Below are positions 7,331-7,771 of a DNA stretch of 7,771 bases, piece by piece. Origin of the DNA: Bacteroidota bacterium (lineage in GTDB: Bacteria; Bacteroidota; Bacteroidia; Chitinophagales; Chitinophagaceae). The stretch's first letter is position 1. Each line of letters begins with the position of its first letter. The position numbers and the translations under genes were made by a program. Location: positions 1 through 7,771 of the forward strand of contig JAEZAY010000203.1 in the NCBI GenBank assembly GCA_023427575.1, written 5' to 3'. The notes under the pieces are model-generated. The model ran no database searches, was not told where the DNA came from, and saw only the letters and a program-made list of their open reading frames with translations.

Positions 7331-7504
7331 GTTCCAAATCATTGTTGTCCGGGCAATAATTTTCCATCCACCCGATACCTGTATCATTTATCAATAGTGA
7401 ATAAGAAGCAGTCATTGTAAATGACCCCTTCCACTTTTTTTTAGAAAAAAAGTGGAGCAAAAAAATCGGGCTCCGGAATAAATCCAAAAATTGAAACTTC
7501 CGGC
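7331..7504. repeat. Tandem intergenic repeat unit, copy 1
   Basis: First of two direct copies of a unit of about 170 bp. The left part (ATCATTGTTGTCCGG through AATAATTT, 7338-7362) matches 7529-7553 at 22 of 25 positions. A more diverged middle, about 8 bp longer here than in copy 2, follows. The core 7417-7485 matches 7600-7668 at 68 of 69 positions. The right end (AAAAATTGAAACTTCCGGC) matches with one inserted base and one change. No transposase gene or target-site duplication is visible, so this looks like a non-coding repeat rather than an insertion sequence. Confidence 0.85.
7429..7457. repeat. Perfect A/T-rich hairpin in repeat copy 1
   Basis: CCAC plus seven T (7431-7441) pairs with seven A plus GTGG (7445-7455) as an 11-bp perfect stem around a TAG loop. 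T7430-A7456 adds a pair and T7429-G7457 a possible wobble. Neither strand has a run of T after the stem, so it does not look like an ordinary intrinsic terminator. A competing inverted repeat, GGAGC (7454-7458) with GCTCC (7470-7474), shares bases 7454-7455 with this stem. Confidence 0.8.
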
Positions 7505-7521
7505 ATAAGGGAATGAGCAAA

Positions 7522-7688
7522 TGTCCCAATCATTGGTGTCCGGTTAATAATTTATAATTTACCTGAACCTTTATCGACAGTAGGTTACGAGCAGTTTTCG
7601 TAAATGACCCCTTCCACTTTTTTTTAGAAAAAAAGTGGAGCAATAAAATCGGGCTCCGGAATAAATCCTAAAAATTGAAACTCCCGGC
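7522..7688. repeat. Tandem intergenic repeat unit, copy 2
   Basis: Second copy, offset 183 bp from copy 1 in the core and 191 bp in the left part. The only core difference is T at 7644 for A at 7461. Its left end holds a perfect short palindrome, CCAATCATTGG (7526-7536), which is degraded in copy 1. After 7688 the match fades; a few words near 7719-7745 (CCAGTAGGACTTAC against ACAGTAGGTTAC in copy 2) hint at a decayed third copy, but this is too weak to call. Confidence 0.85.
7612..7640. repeat. Perfect A/T-rich hairpin in repeat copy 2
   Basis: Same structure as in copy 1: an 11-bp perfect stem 7614-7624 with 7628-7638 and loop TAG at 7625-7627. The competing GGAGC (7637-7641)/GCTCC (7653-7657) pairing is also present. 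Both arms are unchanged between copies although flanking sequence has diverged. Confidence 0.8.
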
Positions 7689-7771
7689 TAAATAAAAACA
7701 AGTCACAGCGAATCAATATAGCCCAGCGCCAGTAGGACTTACAAGCTAAAGATCATCTCCTGGCTTCGGTA
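7689..7771. other. Window end, no recognisable feature
   Basis: I see no credible gene start, RNA gene or clear repeat in these 83 bp, apart from the weak hint of a decayed third repeat copy. What lies to the right of the window is unknown. Confidence 0.5.

Noticed and set aside
7251..7529. Minus-strand open frame of 92 codons across repeat copy 1
   Set aside because: It runs through the palindromic repeat, including the A/T runs that give strings such as FSKKKWKG. The frame is not kept as one protein through copy 2, and its composition is unlike the real genes. It is most likely a spurious frame created by the repeat.
7331..7688. CRISPR array
   Set aside because: Only two units, spaced about 185 bp apart, with homologous rather than unique sequence between the cores and no cas genes.
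7331..7688. Insertion sequence or MITE pair
   Set aside because: No transposase, no terminal inverted repeats at the unit ends and no target-site duplication; the palindrome is internal to the unit.

Overview
The window looks like chromosomal DNA from a member of the Bacteroidota, most likely on the Chitinophagales/Sphingobacteriales side. The main grounds are protein families: an HU-CCDC81-type membrane protein, a plugless outer-membrane barrel with a TonB-receptor-like C-terminus next to a roughly 1000-residue secreted TPR protein, and a methyltransferase with an N-terminal Cys4 knuckle, all familiar from that phylum. Starts mostly lack a clear Shine-Dalgarno sequence and are preceded by AT-rich stretches, which also fits. 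The genus cannot be named from this sequence.

Layout. Positions 1-698 (+) hold the 3' part of a glutamine cyclotransferase gene, a five-bladed beta-propeller that forms N-terminal pyroglutamate; its 5' end lies outside the window. It converges, with 12 bp between stop codons, on a compact run of four minus-strand genes that I read as one operon. In transcription order these are a 1008-residue secreted TPR solenoid (7027-4001), an outer-membrane beta-barrel (3956-2313), a single-pass membrane protein with tandem HU-like domains (2267-1650), and a SAM-dependent methyltransferase (1607-711). The gaps are only 42-45 bp.

Positions 7028-7771 (744 bp) contain no convincing gene. They hold a short GGATTA-type direct repeat and two tandem copies of a unit of about 170 bp. 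Each unit carries a strong A/T-rich hairpin inside a 69-bp core that is 68/69 identical between copies, while the flanks have diverged.

Working together (inference). The first two operon products are exported, to the periplasm or outer membrane and to the outer membrane respectively. The third is predicted to span the inner membrane with its HU-like domains in the cytoplasm, and the fourth is cytoplasmic. The pairing of TPR protein and barrel suggests an envelope assembly or transport role, but I know of no established function. The most unusual points are the HU-like protein without the SPOR domain common in its family, the barrel without a plug but with a conserved N-terminal segment, and the hairpin-bearing tandem repeat upstream of the operon. 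I do not see a clear-cut new defence, mobile or RNA-guided system here.
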